64,000 nt of DNA from Parabacteroides bouchesdurhonensis (lineage in GTDB: Bacteria > Bacteroidota > Bacteroidia > Bacteroidales > Tannerellaceae): the NCBI RefSeq assembly GCF_900186615.1, contig NZ_LT896588.1:3418311-3482310 (forward strand), read 5' to 3'. The translations under genes and the position numbers were made by a program. Within the stretch, counting starts at the first letter, position 1; the number at the start of each line of letters is the position of its first letter. This document shows, piece after piece, positions 7,750 to 16,981 of the stretch. Below the pieces are notes generated by a model. That model saw only the letters and a list, made by a program, of their open reading frames with translations, was not told the DNA's origin and made no database searches.

Positions 7750-7757
7750 TATATTTG
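7750..7757 (+). promoter_or_regulatory. Promoter -7 box of the RloA/RloB operon
   Basis: TATATTTG matches TAnnTTTG and lies 27 bases before the chosen ATG at 7785. Its presence argues against any start codon upstream of 7785. Confidence 0.55.
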
Positions 7758-7784
7758 CCAGATAATTACAAATACGAGGCAAAT

Positions 7785-9107
7785 ATGATCGTAAATTTCA
7801 GTATTAAGAATTATGGTTCTATAAAAGATACCATATGTTTATCCTTCGAAGCGACCGATTCAAAAGAATTGGAAGAATATTATGTCATACCGGTTGAACT
7901 TAGTAATGGAAAATCTTTCAGCTTATTAAAGCTAGGATTGATTTATGGCGCAAACGCTTCGGGAAAGACAACCATATTAAAAGCGCTTAATTTTTTACGT
8001 AGAATTATTTTAAAACCTCTGGACAAGAAAGATAGCACATTCAACTTTGAACCATTTCTTTTAGATAATATCAGTTCTACCCAAGAAACATCTTTCACTT
8101 TGGAATTTATACAGAATAAAGTAAAATACCTGTATGAGATTCAATTGACGAAGCACGCGATCACCAACGAAAAATTATACATCTATAATCCCAGTAAGTC
8201 TTTGGTTTACGAGCGAATTACAAATACAGAAAAACAACTAACCTCTATTTCCTTAGGGAATAAAATATCACTAAAAAAGGAATTCTTAAATTCATTGGAA
8301 GCAAATACCTTATGGAATAATACTGTATTAGGAGGTTTCCAAAAAACAAATATAGACTTTAAAGAATTACATGAAGTAACCGTTTGGTTCAAAGATACTT
8401 TATTACCAATTGTAACACCAAAAACAAATCTGTTCAGCTATGTATCAAGCCGGATCGAGACAAAGGAAATAAATAAAAATAATGTTATTTCCCTATTAAA
8501 AAAAGCAGATTTCAATATTTCGGATATTCTTATAGAAGAGACAACGCGAGAGTTAAATCAGAACGTATTAAAACAACTATGGCTTCTTGTCGAAATGAAA
8601 AATAATGAGGAGGATACATTAGATGACATAAAAAAAACAAACCAGATAAAAGAAAAAAGAATACTTCTCCAACATAATATAGGAAACGGCTCATACAGTC
8701 TGAAATATGAACAAGAATCAGCAGGAACACAACGGTATTATCAGTTCTGCGGTTTGCTGGATTTGTTGATACGAAAAAATAAAATTTTACCTGTTGATGA
8801 AGTAGAATGCTCGCTTCATCCTGATTTATTGAAGTATTTCTTCTTAACATTCTTAACAAACAGTAAACAATCCCAGCTAATATTGACCACTCACTTTCGC
8901 GAACTTCTTTTAGAAAAAGATATTCTCCGGAATGATGTGATCTGGTTCACCGAAAGAAAAGAAGACGGTAGCACGGATTTGTATTCACTGGATGATTTCA
9001 ACACTTCGGTAATCAGAAATACCAGTTCCATATACAATGCCTATAAAATAGGAAAATTGGGGGCAACCCCTAATTTGGGAGATTATTATATTGAACTTGA
9101 TGAATGA
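7785..9107 (+). CDS. AAA family ATPase, RloA/AbiLi-like phage defence protein
   Basis: A 440-residue SMC/ABC-like ATPase. It has a Walker A (GANASGKTT, about residues 54-62), an ABC-signature-like stretch (SAGTQRYYQF), a Walker B with acidic pair and D-loop (LPVDEVECSLHPDL, about 335) and a switch His (LTTHFRELL). It belongs to the AAA_15/AAA_21 group that works with RloB partners. Those pairs are linked to restriction-modification loci and abortive phage defence (the AbiL systems are of this type). The start at 7785 (MIVNFSIKNYGSIKD) is the family's usual N-terminus. Its last codons overlap the start of the RloB gene, implying translational coupling. Markedly AT-rich compared with the flanking housekeeping genes. 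Confidence 0.85.
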   Translation: MIVNFSIKNYGSIKDTICLSFEATDSKELEEYYVIPVELSNGKSFSLLKLGLIYGANASGKTTILKALNFLRRIILKPLDKKDSTFNFEPFLLDNISSTQETSFTLEFIQNKVKYLYEIQLTKHAITNEKLYIYNPSKSLVYERITNTEKQLTSISLGNKISLKKEFLNSLEANTLWNNTVLGGFQKTNIDFKELHEVTVWFKDTLLPIVTPKTNLFSYVSSRIETKEINKNNVISLLKKADFNISDILIEETTRELNQNVLKQLWLLVEMKNNEEDTLDDIKKTNQIKEKRILLQHNIGNGSYSLKYEQESAGTQRYYQFCGLLDLLIRKNKILPVDEVECSLHPDLLKYFFLTFLTNSKQSQLILTTHFRELLLEKDILRNDVIWFTERKEDGSTDLYSLDDFNTSVIRNTSSIYNAYKIGKLGATPNLGDYYIELDE

Positions 9108-9733
9108 TGGGAAGAAATAACAGGCCAAAAAGAGACGGCAAACAGATACATCTGATTGTTGTAGACGGAAAAACAGAAAAGTGGTATCTTGACTTATACA
9201 AAGAAAAAAATTCACTTAAAAACTTCAAGGTAGACCCGGATCTATGCAAGAAAAGATCTCTGAAAGAACAATTTCAGACTATAAAGGATAACCTCGACAA
9301 TTATCTGAGTATTATATGGATTATAGATTTTGATGTCATATTGAAAGAATCCTGCGAAACGCCAAAAGGAGAAAAAACAAAGCTATCAGAATTCAGAGAC
9401 TATCTGGAACTTTTAAAAAGAAATGAAAACGTGCACATTCTCATTAACGTCCCATGCCTTGAATACTGGTATCTTTTACATATAAAAAACACCAGTAAAT
9501 ATTATTCTTGTTACAATGAATTAGAAAAAGAATTCAAAAATACCGTACTTGACGGTTATGAAAAAACAGAAAAATTCTATAAACAGAAAAACAACGACAT
9601 TTATTCAAAACTTGAACCTTTTTTGGAAAAAGCAATTATCAATGCCAAACAACTGGGAGATATAAATATTTATGATATGGAAAAAGGAAAAGCGGAGATG
9701 TATAAAGTCTTCGATATTTTAAATAAGAAATAA
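9104..9733 (+). CDS. RloB-like (AbiLii-like) TOPRIM-related protein
   Basis: A 209-residue protein of the RloB family (PF13707). It shows a basic N-terminus (NRPKRDGKQ), then Glu in VVDGKTEKWY and the acidic pair in IIDFDVI. These fit the catalytic Glu and DxD of a TOPRIM-like nuclease fold. LINVPCLEYWYLLHI is a further family hallmark. Together with the upstream ATPase it should form a two-component defence system in which the ATPase senses infection and this subunit acts on nucleic acid; this is an inference from the family. The start overlaps the ATPase stop; ATG at 9104 and 9107 are both possible. A terminator follows at once. Confidence 0.82.
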   Translation: MMGRNNRPKRDGKQIHLIVVDGKTEKWYLDLYKEKNSLKNFKVDPDLCKKRSLKEQFQTIKDNLDNYLSIIWIIDFDVILKESCETPKGEKTKLSEFRDYLELLKRNENVHILINVPCLEYWYLLHIKNTSKYYSCYNELEKEFKNTVLDGYEKTEKFYKQKNNDIYSKLEPFLEKAIINAKQLGDINIYDMEKGKAEMYKVFDILNKK

Positions 9734-9736
9734 ATT

Positions 9737-9767
9737 AAAGCAGAGGCTATTCAGTCTCTGCTTTTTT
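9737..9767 (+). terminator. Terminator after the RloB gene
   Basis: AAAGCAGAG and CTCTGCTTT form a 9-bp stem followed by a run of seven T. It closes the defence island. Confidence 0.85.
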
Positions 9768-9769
9768 TA

Positions 9770-9777
9770 TACATTTG
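9770..9777 (+). promoter_or_regulatory. Promoter -7 box of the pyrB operon
   Basis: TACATTTG followed by C matches the Bacteroidetes box. The pyrB ATG is 30 bases downstream, leaving no room for an attenuator leader. Confidence 0.6.
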
Positions 9778-9807
9778 CATACATAAGAGAAGACATACAC
9801 ACAACTT

Positions 9808-10728
9808 ATGAAAAGTAAAAGTTTAGTTTCTATCGACCAATGTTCAAAAGAAGACATTCTTCGTATATTGGATAACGCAAGGAAGTTTGAGGAAAATCCG
9901 AACCGGAAACTGCTGGAAGGAAAAGTAGCGGCAACTCTGTTCTTTGAGCCTTCCACACGCACGCGGCTGAGTTTTGAAACGGCAGTGAACCGCTTGGGCG
10001 GACGTGTAATCGGTTTTCAGGATGCTTCCACTACCAGCTCTTCCAAAGGCGAAACATTGAAGGATACCATTCTGATGGTAAGCAATTACGTAGACCTCAT
10101 CATCATGAGACATCACCTGGAAGGCGCCGCCCGCTATGCTTCGGAAGTTACAAACATTCCAATCATTAACGCAGGAGACGGGGCGAACCAGCATCCTTCA
10201 CAAACCATGCTGGATTTATATTCCATCCGAAAGACGCAGGGAAAACTGGAAAATCTGACCATTACAATGGTGGGCGACCTGAAATACGGACGTACTGTAC
10301 ATTCACTGATTGTCGGCATGTCGCACTTTAATCCCACTTTTCATTTTGTTGCTCCTAAAGAGCTCCAGATGCCGGATGAACAGAAAAACTTCTGTGACAA
10401 ACATGGCATCAAATACTATGAACATACGGATTTCACGGAAGAGATCATCAACCAGACTGATATTTTGTATATGACGCGTGTACAACGGGAACGCTTCACC
10501 GACCTGGAAGAATACGAGCGTGTAAAGAATGTGTATATCCTGCGCGACGATATGCTGAAAGGAAGCCGTGAGAACCTTCGCGTACTTCATCCTCTGCCTC
10601 GTGTAAACGAGATTGCTTATGATGTAGACGACAATCCGAAGGCATACTATATACAGCAGGCACGTAACGGGTTATTTGCTCGTCAAGCCATTATTTGTGA
10701 GGTTTTAGGAATTAATATTGAAGATTAA
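9808..10728 (+). CDS. pyrB: Aspartate carbamoyltransferase catalytic subunit
   Basis: A 306-residue cytoplasmic enzyme that joins carbamoyl phosphate and aspartate to make N-carbamoyl-aspartate, the committed step of pyrimidine synthesis. The carbamoyl-phosphate-binding motif [13 protein letters not shown] lies at about residues 47-59, and HPLPRVNEI at about 261. It also has the aspartate-loop region ([11 protein letters not shown]). The regulatory-subunit gene pyrI follows after 6 bases, so the holoenzyme should be the allosteric class B type. A flavin reductase and an outer-membrane protein gene follow in what looks like a four-gene operon. Length is normal. Confidence 0.97.
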   Translation: MKSKSLVSIDQCSKEDILRILDNARKFEENPNRKLLEGKVAATLFFEPSTRTRLSFETAVNRLGGRVIGFQDASTTSSSKGETLKDTILMVSNYVDLIIMRHHLEGAARYASEVTNIPIINAGDGANQHPSQTMLDLYSIRKTQGKLENLTITMVGDLKYGRTVHSLIVGMSHFNPTFHFVAPKELQMPDEQKNFCDKHGIKYYEHTDFTEEIINQTDILYMTRVQRERFTDLEEYERVKNVYILRDDMLKGSRENLRVLHPLPRVNEIAYDVDDNPKAYYIQQARNGLFARQAIICEVLGINIED

Positions 10729-10734
10729 ATTATT

Positions 10735-11199
10735 ATGTCAGCAGAAAAGAAAAGAGAATTGCAAGTTGCCGCGCTTGAAAACGGAACTGCTATCGACCAT
10801 ATTCCTCCCAGCCAACTTTTTAAAGTAGCGTCTCTTTTAGGACTGGAAAAGATGAATAACACAATCACTATCGGAAATAATTTCCACAGTAACAAAATGG
10901 GATGCAAAGGCGTTATTAAGATTTCCGACAAGTTTTTTGAAGAAGACGAGATCAACCGCATCGCATTAATTGCTCCTAACGTTATTCTGAACATTATCCG
11001 CGATTATGAGGTTGTAGAAAAAAAGGCCGTTACCTTGCCTGATGAATTGGTAGGGTTGGTAAAATGTAATAATCCGAAATGTATCACTAATAACGAACCG
11101 ATGCTCTCACGCTTTGACGTTATAAACAAGGAGAGAGGAACTATCAAATGCCGTTATTGTGAACGTAAGATTAACAAAGAAGACATTATTATCAAATAA
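10735..11199 (+). CDS. pyrI: Aspartate carbamoyltransferase regulatory subunit
   Basis: A 154-residue regulatory chain that binds nucleotides (CTP/ATP) and links catalytic trimers. The N-terminal allosteric domain contains [14 protein letters not shown]. The C-terminal zinc domain has four cysteines in the pattern KCNNPKC, then IKCRYCERK. Lies 6 bases after pyrB and 22 bases before a flavin reductase gene. Confidence 0.97.
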   Translation: MSAEKKRELQVAALENGTAIDHIPPSQLFKVASLLGLEKMNNTITIGNNFHSNKMGCKGVIKISDKFFEEDEINRIALIAPNVILNIIRDYEVVEKKAVTLPDELVGLVKCNNPKCITNNEPMLSRFDVINKERGTIKCRYCERKINKEDIIIK

Positions 11200-11221
11200 G
11201 CAGACGGCGAATTGAATTAAT

Positions 11222-11788
11222 ATGAAATATGACTGGAAACCGGGAACGATGATTTATCCGTTGCCAGCCGTAATGGTGAGCTGCGGAAATAATCCTTCCG
11301 AATATACTATTATAACAGTTGCGTGGGTTGGTACAATCTGTACGAACCCTCCGATGTGTTATATTTCCGTACGCCCGGAAAGGCATTCATATCCGATCCT
11401 CAAAAAAAACATGGAATTTGTCATTAATCTGACAACACGCGATCTGGCTTACGCGACAGATTGGTGCGGTGTAAATTCCGGTAAAGACCACCAAAAATTT
11501 GAGGAAATGAAACTCACTCCCGGAAAGGCTTCCGTTGTAAATGCCCCGACCATTGAAGAAGCTCCGCTTTGTATTGAATGCCGGGTAAAAGAAGTGGTGG
11601 CTCTGGGCAGCCATGACATGTTCATCGCGGATGTTGTAAATGTACAAGCCGATGACAAATTCCTGGACCGGGAAACAGGAGCTTTCGATATGCAGAAAGC
11701 GGATCTGATAGCTTATTCACATGGTAAATATTATAGTTTAGGTGATTTCATAGGCAAATTCGGATGGTCGGTACAAAAGAAAAAATAA
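11222..11788 (+). CDS. Flavin reductase family protein (FMN-binding split barrel)
   Basis: A 188-residue FMN-binding protein. It has a split-barrel motif around residues 17-55 (NPSEYTIITVAWVGTICTNP, followed by PPMCYISVRPERHSY) and a later FIADVVNVQAD strand, typical of the flavin-reductase-like domain. These proteins reduce free flavins or act as small flavoenzymes of unknown substrate. It is the third gene of the pyrB operon and is separated from the next gene by 4 bases. No link to pyrimidine synthesis is evident. Confidence 0.85.
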   Translation: MKYDWKPGTMIYPLPAVMVSCGNNPSEYTIITVAWVGTICTNPPMCYISVRPERHSYPILKKNMEFVINLTTRDLAYATDWCGVNSGKDHQKFEEMKLTPGKASVVNAPTIEEAPLCIECRVKEVVALGSHDMFIADVVNVQADDKFLDRETGAFDMQKADLIAYSHGKYYSLGDFIGKFGWSVQKKK

Positions 11789-11792
11789 GTCT

Positions 11793-12515
11793 ATGAAAAA
11801 ATATTGCCTTATATTCGTTTTGCTTCTGACGTGTATTGCCGGCAAAGCCGACAATCTTCTTCATCTGAAAGATAAAGCCTTCAACTATGGTGCGAAAGTA
11901 GGATTCAATGCGACATTTCCTATCATTAACTCTCTTTCATTCAATGGCGTTGAAGCGACAGATATACGATTACAATATAAGGTAGGTTATTTAGCGGCTA
12001 TTTTCTGCAGGGTTAATATGGACCGTTTTTTTATTCAGCCCAGTTTTTCATGGCATCGGTCGGAAGGAGAAATCCATTTTAATATTCCGGAAGAAAATAT
12101 AACAACCGGCATTCCGAACATAGAAGTAATAGAGCCGATATATAATCTGAATATTAAAACAAATTCGCTGGAACTTCCTATCATGGTTGGATACAGCCTG
12201 GTAAAAGAAGGCCCATACGGATTAAGCCTGATGGTGGGGCCAAAATTAAAATATAATTATAATGTTTCTTACACGTCCAATCTTGCGGATACTCCTCACG
12301 AATATATAAGTGACAGCACTCCGTTCGGCATTAATATTGCAGCCGGTTTAGGGGTAAGTATCGGCCGGTTATTTTTTGACTTCGTATATGAATTCGGACT
12401 AAACGAAGTAGAGGCGGATTTCAAAGATAAAAAGGAATCTACACCCGCAAACAATAATCTGCGGATAGACAAGCGCACTAATGTAATGAGTTTCTCCCTC
12501 GGTTTTCTCTTCTAA
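11793..12515 (+). CDS. PorT-like outer-membrane beta-barrel protein
   Basis: A 240-residue exported protein with a signal peptide ending near CIAGKA. It consists of alternating amphipathic strands (GYLAAIFCRVNMDRFFIQPS, LELPIMVGYSL, FGINIAAGLGVSIGRLFFDF) ending in the aromatic strand FSLGFLF that barrel proteins use for outer-membrane insertion. It fits the outer-membrane beta-barrel family PF13568. Function is unknown. It starts 4 bases after the flavin reductase stop and ends 3 bases before the convergent AddB-like gene. Confidence 0.8.
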   Translation: MKKYCLIFVLLLTCIAGKADNLLHLKDKAFNYGAKVGFNATFPIINSLSFNGVEATDIRLQYKVGYLAAIFCRVNMDRFFIQPSFSWHRSEGEIHFNIPEENITTGIPNIEVIEPIYNLNIKTNSLELPIMVGYSLVKEGPYGLSLMVGPKLKYNYNVSYTSNLADTPHEYISDSTPFGINIAAGLGVSIGRLFFDFVYEFGLNEVEADFKDKKESTPANNNLRIDKRTNVMSFSLGFLF

Positions 12516-12518
12516 TCA

Positions 12519-15401
12519 CTATTTTCCACAAATACCTTTAAACGGGCAATAAGAACAGGCCTTGCCGGTTGGCGTCTGGATAAAAGGTACACCGGGATCA
12601 AAGATTTCGCTCAAACAAGCTTTCAAACCATTCTCAAAATCGTCTATATAACCGGCAAAATCATCTACCGGACGCTTTTCACGTTCCGGACGATAATATA
12701 CGGAAGAATCAAACAATGTTGCGAAAAGCGTGCGCATATAATAGATACCCGGCTTTATTATCATTCCCCTTCTATCCTTTGCATTATTGTACATCCACGC
12801 ATACATAAAAACCTGCATAATAGCCTTAGGCCGTTCTTTTTCTTCTTTATTGAAAAGACTTTCCATACTGCTGAAAACAGATAAGCCCGACCCTGTTTTA
12901 TAGTCAATAATACGCGCCGTATCCCCTATCTGGTCTATGCGGTCGATAAAACCTTTGAGACGGACTTCTTTTTGAGAGCCGGGAAGAGCCAGCAAACACT
13001 CCATTCTTTTCTCCGACTCCACATAATAAAACGGGGTCAACTTACTATCGTTTTCCAGAATCTTCAATACATATTTGCGAATCATCTCTCCTATCAGAAA
13101 ATTCTGTCCGTTTAACGGACGAATTACGTCTGTTTTGAAAAATTCTTTTGCGAAAGCGCGGACAATGGCATCCGTCAACAAAGGAGTATCTTTCCGGATA
13201 AGCTTTAAAAGATCCGCCGTCACCATTTTTCCGCACAAAGGCTTATACAAATCTTCCATCACCTTATGCAAAATAGTGCCGAACATGCTGCTTTCTATCG
13301 TTTCGCTCACTTCTTCCTCTTCCTTTACGCCTTCAACAACAGAGAAATAGAATTTAAGCGGACAATCCAGATAAGTATTGATAGCACTGGCAGAAATAGC
13401 CATCTCTCCGTTACGGCAAAAATTATCCAGACGTTTCATTACAGCCTCACTCTTTTTCACTTCCAAAGGAGGCGTTTTTGAAGAAGACACATTATAAACA
13501 ACCAGCTTCCGCTTCATCGGCACTTCATAATGATAACGCAGCTGATGCACAAAGCGGCTTACTTCACCGGTTTGTAACCCATTGTTCCTCGTATCATACA
13601 ATAGGCTTACATGATCGGCGCGATAGATAAGGCGATAGAAATGATAAGCCCAAACACTGTCCTGATGTTCGTAAGTAGGCAAACCGAATCCGCGTCTCAG
13701 ATTATACGGGATAAATGAATTAGCAGCTTTCCGAAGCGGGAAAATACCTTCATTCATGGAAAGGATTATCAAACGGTCGAAATCGAGCGCACGCGTTTCC
13801 AATACACCCATAACCTGCAAACCGGAAAGAGGTTCTCCCTGGAAAGGAATCGTTATTGTATCCGTAATACGCTTCAACAAGCGAAAATAGGTATCAATCT
13901 TCATTTCCACACCGGCCTCCAGCATAATGTCTTTCAAACGGTTTACTGTTGTAAAATAATGGAAAATGAACTCTTGTTCAATATCTGTGGAACGTTGGCA
14001 TTTGTCTTCATTTTCTTCCTCTTCCGCCCAGCCTGTTACTTTGTTAAGTTCCTGAAGTAACCGGATTAAATAATTGGAAAAACCGGAAACGTCCGTTACC
14101 GGAGTAAATAAAATATTCAGCAACGGGGTTTTACCCAATTCTTCATGGTTGATATATATTTTGTTATTTTCAGCCATGTCTTTAACCAAAGAGGCTATTA
14201 TAGCGGGGTCTGTAGCTGAGATATACCGGTGGTTCAATATAGGAAACACGTCTCTGAAATAGAATGCCGGTTGCCGGTCTACATAACGAACATTTTTCTG
14301 TAAAGCAAGAACATATTCCATAAGTGAAGCAATCGGTGTGCCGGCCAACGGATACCCCATTGTGACATTAATACGGCGTATTTGTTCCGGTATCGCATTA
14401 AGAACCGGAACCAGCAAATTCTCGTCCGGCAAAATAATAGCGGTCCGCAACGCTTCCTCCGAGTTCATTTCTTTTTGATCGCAAAGTTCTTCCAGCAAAG
14501 AATAAACCTGTTTAGCCTGCCCTATTCCAGACGGAATACCAATAACCTCTATTTCGGCCGTTTTTTCTTCATCGCGACTCTCTAAATTCAATTGAGACGG
14601 GAAATTTCTTAAATTCCGTTCTACAAAATAAGAGGCTTTATTATTGGTATCTCTCACCTTATCGGAAGCATAATCCCAATAAAAATCGGCAATACCCAAT
14701 TTCTGCAATTGAGACAAGAAACGTTCCTCCGAGGTAGATAAAGCATTCAATCCGACAAAAACGACTTTATCATAAGGCAAATCATAACTTTGCCCCTTTT
14801 CCAACCCTTCTACAACTTCGCGGAATATCATGCCCTCATATCCTCTCCCTTCGACCGCCAATGCTTCCCTCAACTCTGCATACAAAGCATACAGGATTTG
14901 CCACACAGCTAAAAAGCTCTGTTGGTTCGGAGCATCATTCTTAGGATAAAAAGAAGACCAGAATGTGCGGATAACGGCTATTTGATCTTCCGTTAAGAAG
15001 CTGAAATCACTCTCTATTTCTTTCAGGTCTGTTACATTGGTAAAAAGCATGCGGGCATTGACCATATATTTATCTACATCGTCAAAATCATTCAAAAGCA
15101 TCTCGCCCCAATACAGAAATTCATCAAAAGTTTCCGTTGAACCGCTTTGGCGGATATAAATATCATACAAAACAAACAACATGCTGATATGGTCGGCTGT
15201 TTGTTTTCCGCTCAACTGAATAAATAAATCGTTAATGGTGAGAATTGTAGGAGAGAATAATGGCTTTTCCGCCACTTCCGAAAGATATTTCTGAAAAAAA
15301 AGTCCAGCACGACGGTTGGGAAATATAAATGCAAGCCTACTCACGTCCGCGCCATATTTTTTATAGAAAAGTCCGGCTATCTGATATAAGAATGGTTTCA
15401 T
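12519..15401 (-). CDS. AddB-like PD-(D/E)XK nuclease with Fe-S cysteines
   Basis: A protein of 960 residues when started at the ATG at 15401 (MKPFLYQIAGLFYKKYGADV). The longer open frame to 15563 runs through a repeat and a terminator and is rejected. The N-terminal helicase-like region (FIFPNRRAGLFFQKYL) resembles AddB. The C-terminal third is a RecB-type nuclease: ILHKVMEDLY, GFIDRID, then IIDYKTG near residue 832. One Cys (YLDCPLKFYF) plus a C-terminal CSYCPFKGIC cluster would hold a 4Fe-4S centre, as in AddB and Cas4. The likely role is DNA end resection in double-strand break repair with an AddA/UvrD-like partner encoded elsewhere. Confidence 0.87.
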   Translation of the reverse strand: MKPFLYQIAGLFYKKYGADVSRLAFIFPNRRAGLFFQKYLSEVAEKPLFSPTILTINDLFIQLSGKQTADHISMLFVLYDIYIRQSGSTETFDEFLYWGEMLLNDFDDVDKYMVNARMLFTNVTDLKEIESDFSFLTEDQIAVIRTFWSSFYPKNDAPNQQSFLAVWQILYALYAELREALAVEGRGYEGMIFREVVEGLEKGQSYDLPYDKVVFVGLNALSTSEERFLSQLQKLGIADFYWDYASDKVRDTNNKASYFVERNLRNFPSQLNLESRDEEKTAEIEVIGIPSGIGQAKQVYSLLEELCDQKEMNSEEALRTAIILPDENLLVPVLNAIPEQIRRINVTMGYPLAGTPIASLMEYVLALQKNVRYVDRQPAFYFRDVFPILNHRYISATDPAIIASLVKDMAENNKIYINHEELGKTPLLNILFTPVTDVSGFSNYLIRLLQELNKVTGWAEEEENEDKCQRSTDIEQEFIFHYFTTVNRLKDIMLEAGVEMKIDTYFRLLKRITDTITIPFQGEPLSGLQVMGVLETRALDFDRLIILSMNEGIFPLRKAANSFIPYNLRRGFGLPTYEHQDSVWAYHFYRLIYRADHVSLLYDTRNNGLQTGEVSRFVHQLRYHYEVPMKRKLVVYNVSSSKTPPLEVKKSEAVMKRLDNFCRNGEMAISASAINTYLDCPLKFYFSVVEGVKEEEEVSETIESSMFGTILHKVMEDLYKPLCGKMVTADLLKLIRKDTPLLTDAIVRAFAKEFFKTDVIRPLNGQNFLIGEMIRKYVLKILENDSKLTPFYYVESEKRMECLLALPGSQKEVRLKGFIDRIDQIGDTARIIDYKTGSGLSVFSSMESLFNKEEKERPKAIMQVFMYAWMYNNAKDRRGMIIKPGIYYMRTLFATLFDSSVYYRPEREKRPVDDFAGYIDDFENGLKACLSEIFDPGVPFIQTPTGKACSYCPFKGICGK

Positions 15402-15423
15402 ACTTTCTACAGGTTCAAAAATG

Positions 15424-15501
15424 ATTCCTTCCGAATGAAAATAAAATTTCTCCCGGAAGAAACCGGAATTTCTTCCGAAAGGGATATTTTTATCGGTTAT
15501 A
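15424..15501 (-). repeat. Short dispersed element, copy A, upstream of the AddB-like gene
   Basis: About 78 bases beginning ATTCCTTCCGAATG and containing TTTCTTCCGAAAGG and then TTTTTATCGG. A diverged copy of the same length and orientation lies at 34439-34515. Both copies sit just upstream of a minus-strand gene and overlap the region where its promoter should be. Confidence 0.5.
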
Positions 15502-15542
15502 CAAACGTACGTAAATATTTCCGATTTTAAGAGGGGGTATAT

Positions 15543-15614
15543 AAAAAAGAAAAGGCCATCCATCCCGGACGACCAATCTCATTGTTAACCTTAAATCTAA
15601 TACCATGAAAAACA
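15543..15614 (-). ncRNA. Predicted small RNA of about 70 nucleotides
   Basis: On the minus strand a -7 box TATATTTG (15627-15620) is followed about 50 bases later by a hairpin. GGUCGUCC (15574-15567) pairs with GGAUGGCC (15561-15554), including G-U pairs, around a 5-base loop and before a U-rich tail. Promoter, short body and intrinsic terminator together suggest an independent small RNA. The body (GGTATTAGATTTAAGGTTAA) resembles, from memory, a recurrent Bacteroidales intergenic sequence; this is unverified. No convincing -33 box was found. A 26-codon frame on the other strand (15605-15685) is a less likely explanation. Confidence 0.5.
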
Positions 15615-15731
15615 CAATGCAAATATACACGTTTTATGTTATGCAGCATACTATTTTATTTGGAAATTTCACCATTTTAACCTGATTTAACTATTTCATG
15701 TTATAAAACATACTTATTCGAGCATAATAAA

Positions 15732-15770
15732 AAAAGCAGCTAACAGAATTATTTCCTGAAAGCTGCTTTT
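15732..15770 (-). terminator. Terminator after dnaJ
   Basis: AAAAGCAGCT (15732-15741) and AGCTGCTTTT (15761-15770) form a perfect 10-bp stem. T-run on the minus strand. Ends the grpE-dnaJ operon. Confidence 0.8.
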
Positions 15771-15796
15771 AAACTCCTTATACGGGGTTTTATTCA

Positions 15797-16951
15797 TTAA
15801 TCAAATAAATTTCTGAACCGGCTGAATATTTTTTCCTTCATCGATTTATTCGGCTGAAAGTTCGGTGAGTTTTCCAATCCGTTTAACATCTCTTTCTCCG
15901 AAGAAGAAAGTGTTTCCGGAATATATACACTTACATTAACCAATAAATCTCCGGTGCCATAGCTATTAACGGAAGGAAGTCCTTTATTACGCAAACGGAG
16001 TACTTTTCCGGGTTGCGTACCAGGTTCTATCTTTACTTTCGCTTTACCGTCTATTGTAGGCACTTCCACCGTTCCGCCTAAGGCAGCTTGCGGAACGCTC
16101 AATAACAAATTATACAATAAATCATTTTCGTCGCGAATAAGTTCAGGATGCGGCTCTTCTTCAACAAGGATAAGCAAATCACCGTTAATTCCTCCATGAC
16201 GGGCAGCATTTCCTTTTCCACTCATTGAAAGCTGCATACCTTCTGCCACACCTGCCGGAATATTGATTGTGATAACCTCTTCATCCCTCATAACGCCTTC
16301 ACCACTACAAACAGGACATTTTTTAGTAATCACTTTGCCTTCGCCACCACAAGTAGGGCATGTAGTCTGTGTTTGCATCTGTCCCAGAATAGTATTGGCA
16401 ATACGCGTTACAACACCGCTTCCTTTACAGGTTGTACAAGTAGTCATGCCATTATCACCGTCGGCACCGCTACCATGGCATTTACTACACGGAACATATT
16501 TTTTTACTTTTATCTTCTTCTCCACTCCAGTGGCAATTTCCTTCAAATTAAGCTTCACCTTAACGCGTAAATCCGAACCCCTGTTTACCCGATGTCCACG
16601 TGATCCGCCGCCAAAACCACTAAAGCCTCCAAAACCGCCAAAATGTCCACCAAAGATGTCACCAAACTGGGAGAAAATATCTTCCATCGACATACCGCCG
16701 CCAAAGCCGCCTCCTTGTGAAGCACCGCCAACACCGGCATGGCCGAACTGATCATATCGTTGACGTTTTTGCGGATCGCTCAACACATCGTATGCTTCCG
16801 CAGCCTCCTTGAACTGTTCTTCCGCATTTTTATCTCCCGGATTTTTGTCCGGATGGAATTGAATCGCTTTTTTACGATATGCTTTCTTTATCTCGTCAGT
16901 CGAGGCATTTTTGTCAACACCAAGTACTTCATAATAATCTCTTTTAGCCAT
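15797..16951 (-). CDS. dnaJ: Chaperone protein DnaJ
   Basis: A 384-residue co-chaperone of DnaK. The J domain covers residues 1-65 with the HPD motif in FHPDKNPG. A Gly/Phe-rich linker follows at about 70-125 ([14 protein letters not shown]). The zinc region at about 150-215 has four repeats ([32 protein letters not shown]). After it come the substrate-binding C-terminal domains. It stimulates DnaK ATPase and delivers unfolded proteins. Lies 30 bases downstream of grpE in a heat-shock operon. Confidence 0.97.
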   Translation of the reverse strand: MAKRDYYEVLGVDKNASTDEIKKAYRKKAIQFHPDKNPGDKNAEEQFKEAAEAYDVLSDPQKRQRYDQFGHAGVGGASQGGGFGGGMSMEDIFSQFGDIFGGHFGGFGGFSGFGGGSRGHRVNRGSDLRVKVKLNLKEIATGVEKKIKVKKYVPCSKCHGSGADGDNGMTTCTTCKGSGVVTRIANTILGQMQTQTTCPTCGGEGKVITKKCPVCSGEGVMRDEEVITINIPAGVAEGMQLSMSGKGNAARHGGINGDLLILVEEEPHPELIRDENDLLYNLLLSVPQAALGGTVEVPTIDGKAKVKIEPGTQPGKVLRLRNKGLPSVNSYGTGDLLVNVSVYIPETLSSSEKEMLNGLENSPNFQPNKSMKEKIFSRFRNLFD

Positions 16952-16981
16952 CTTTGTATTTGTTATTTGCTCCTTTTATGC

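Noticed and set aside
7755-7784. Upstream TTG start for the RloA-like ATPase
   Set aside because: The codon overlaps the -7 promoter box; the family's N-terminus begins at 7785.
15402-15563. N-terminal extension of the AddB-like protein by 54 residues
   Set aside because: This stretch contains dispersed repeat copy A and adjoins the terminator of the predicted small RNA; the family N-terminus starts at 15401.
15605-15685. Plus-strand 26-codon frame beginning MKNTMQ
   Set aside because: It has no promoter on that strand and no terminator; the minus-strand promoter and terminator explain the conservation-like pattern better.
16263-16751. 162-codon proline-rich frame on the plus strand
   Set aside because: It is the antisense shadow of the Gly-rich and Cys-rich parts of dnaJ.
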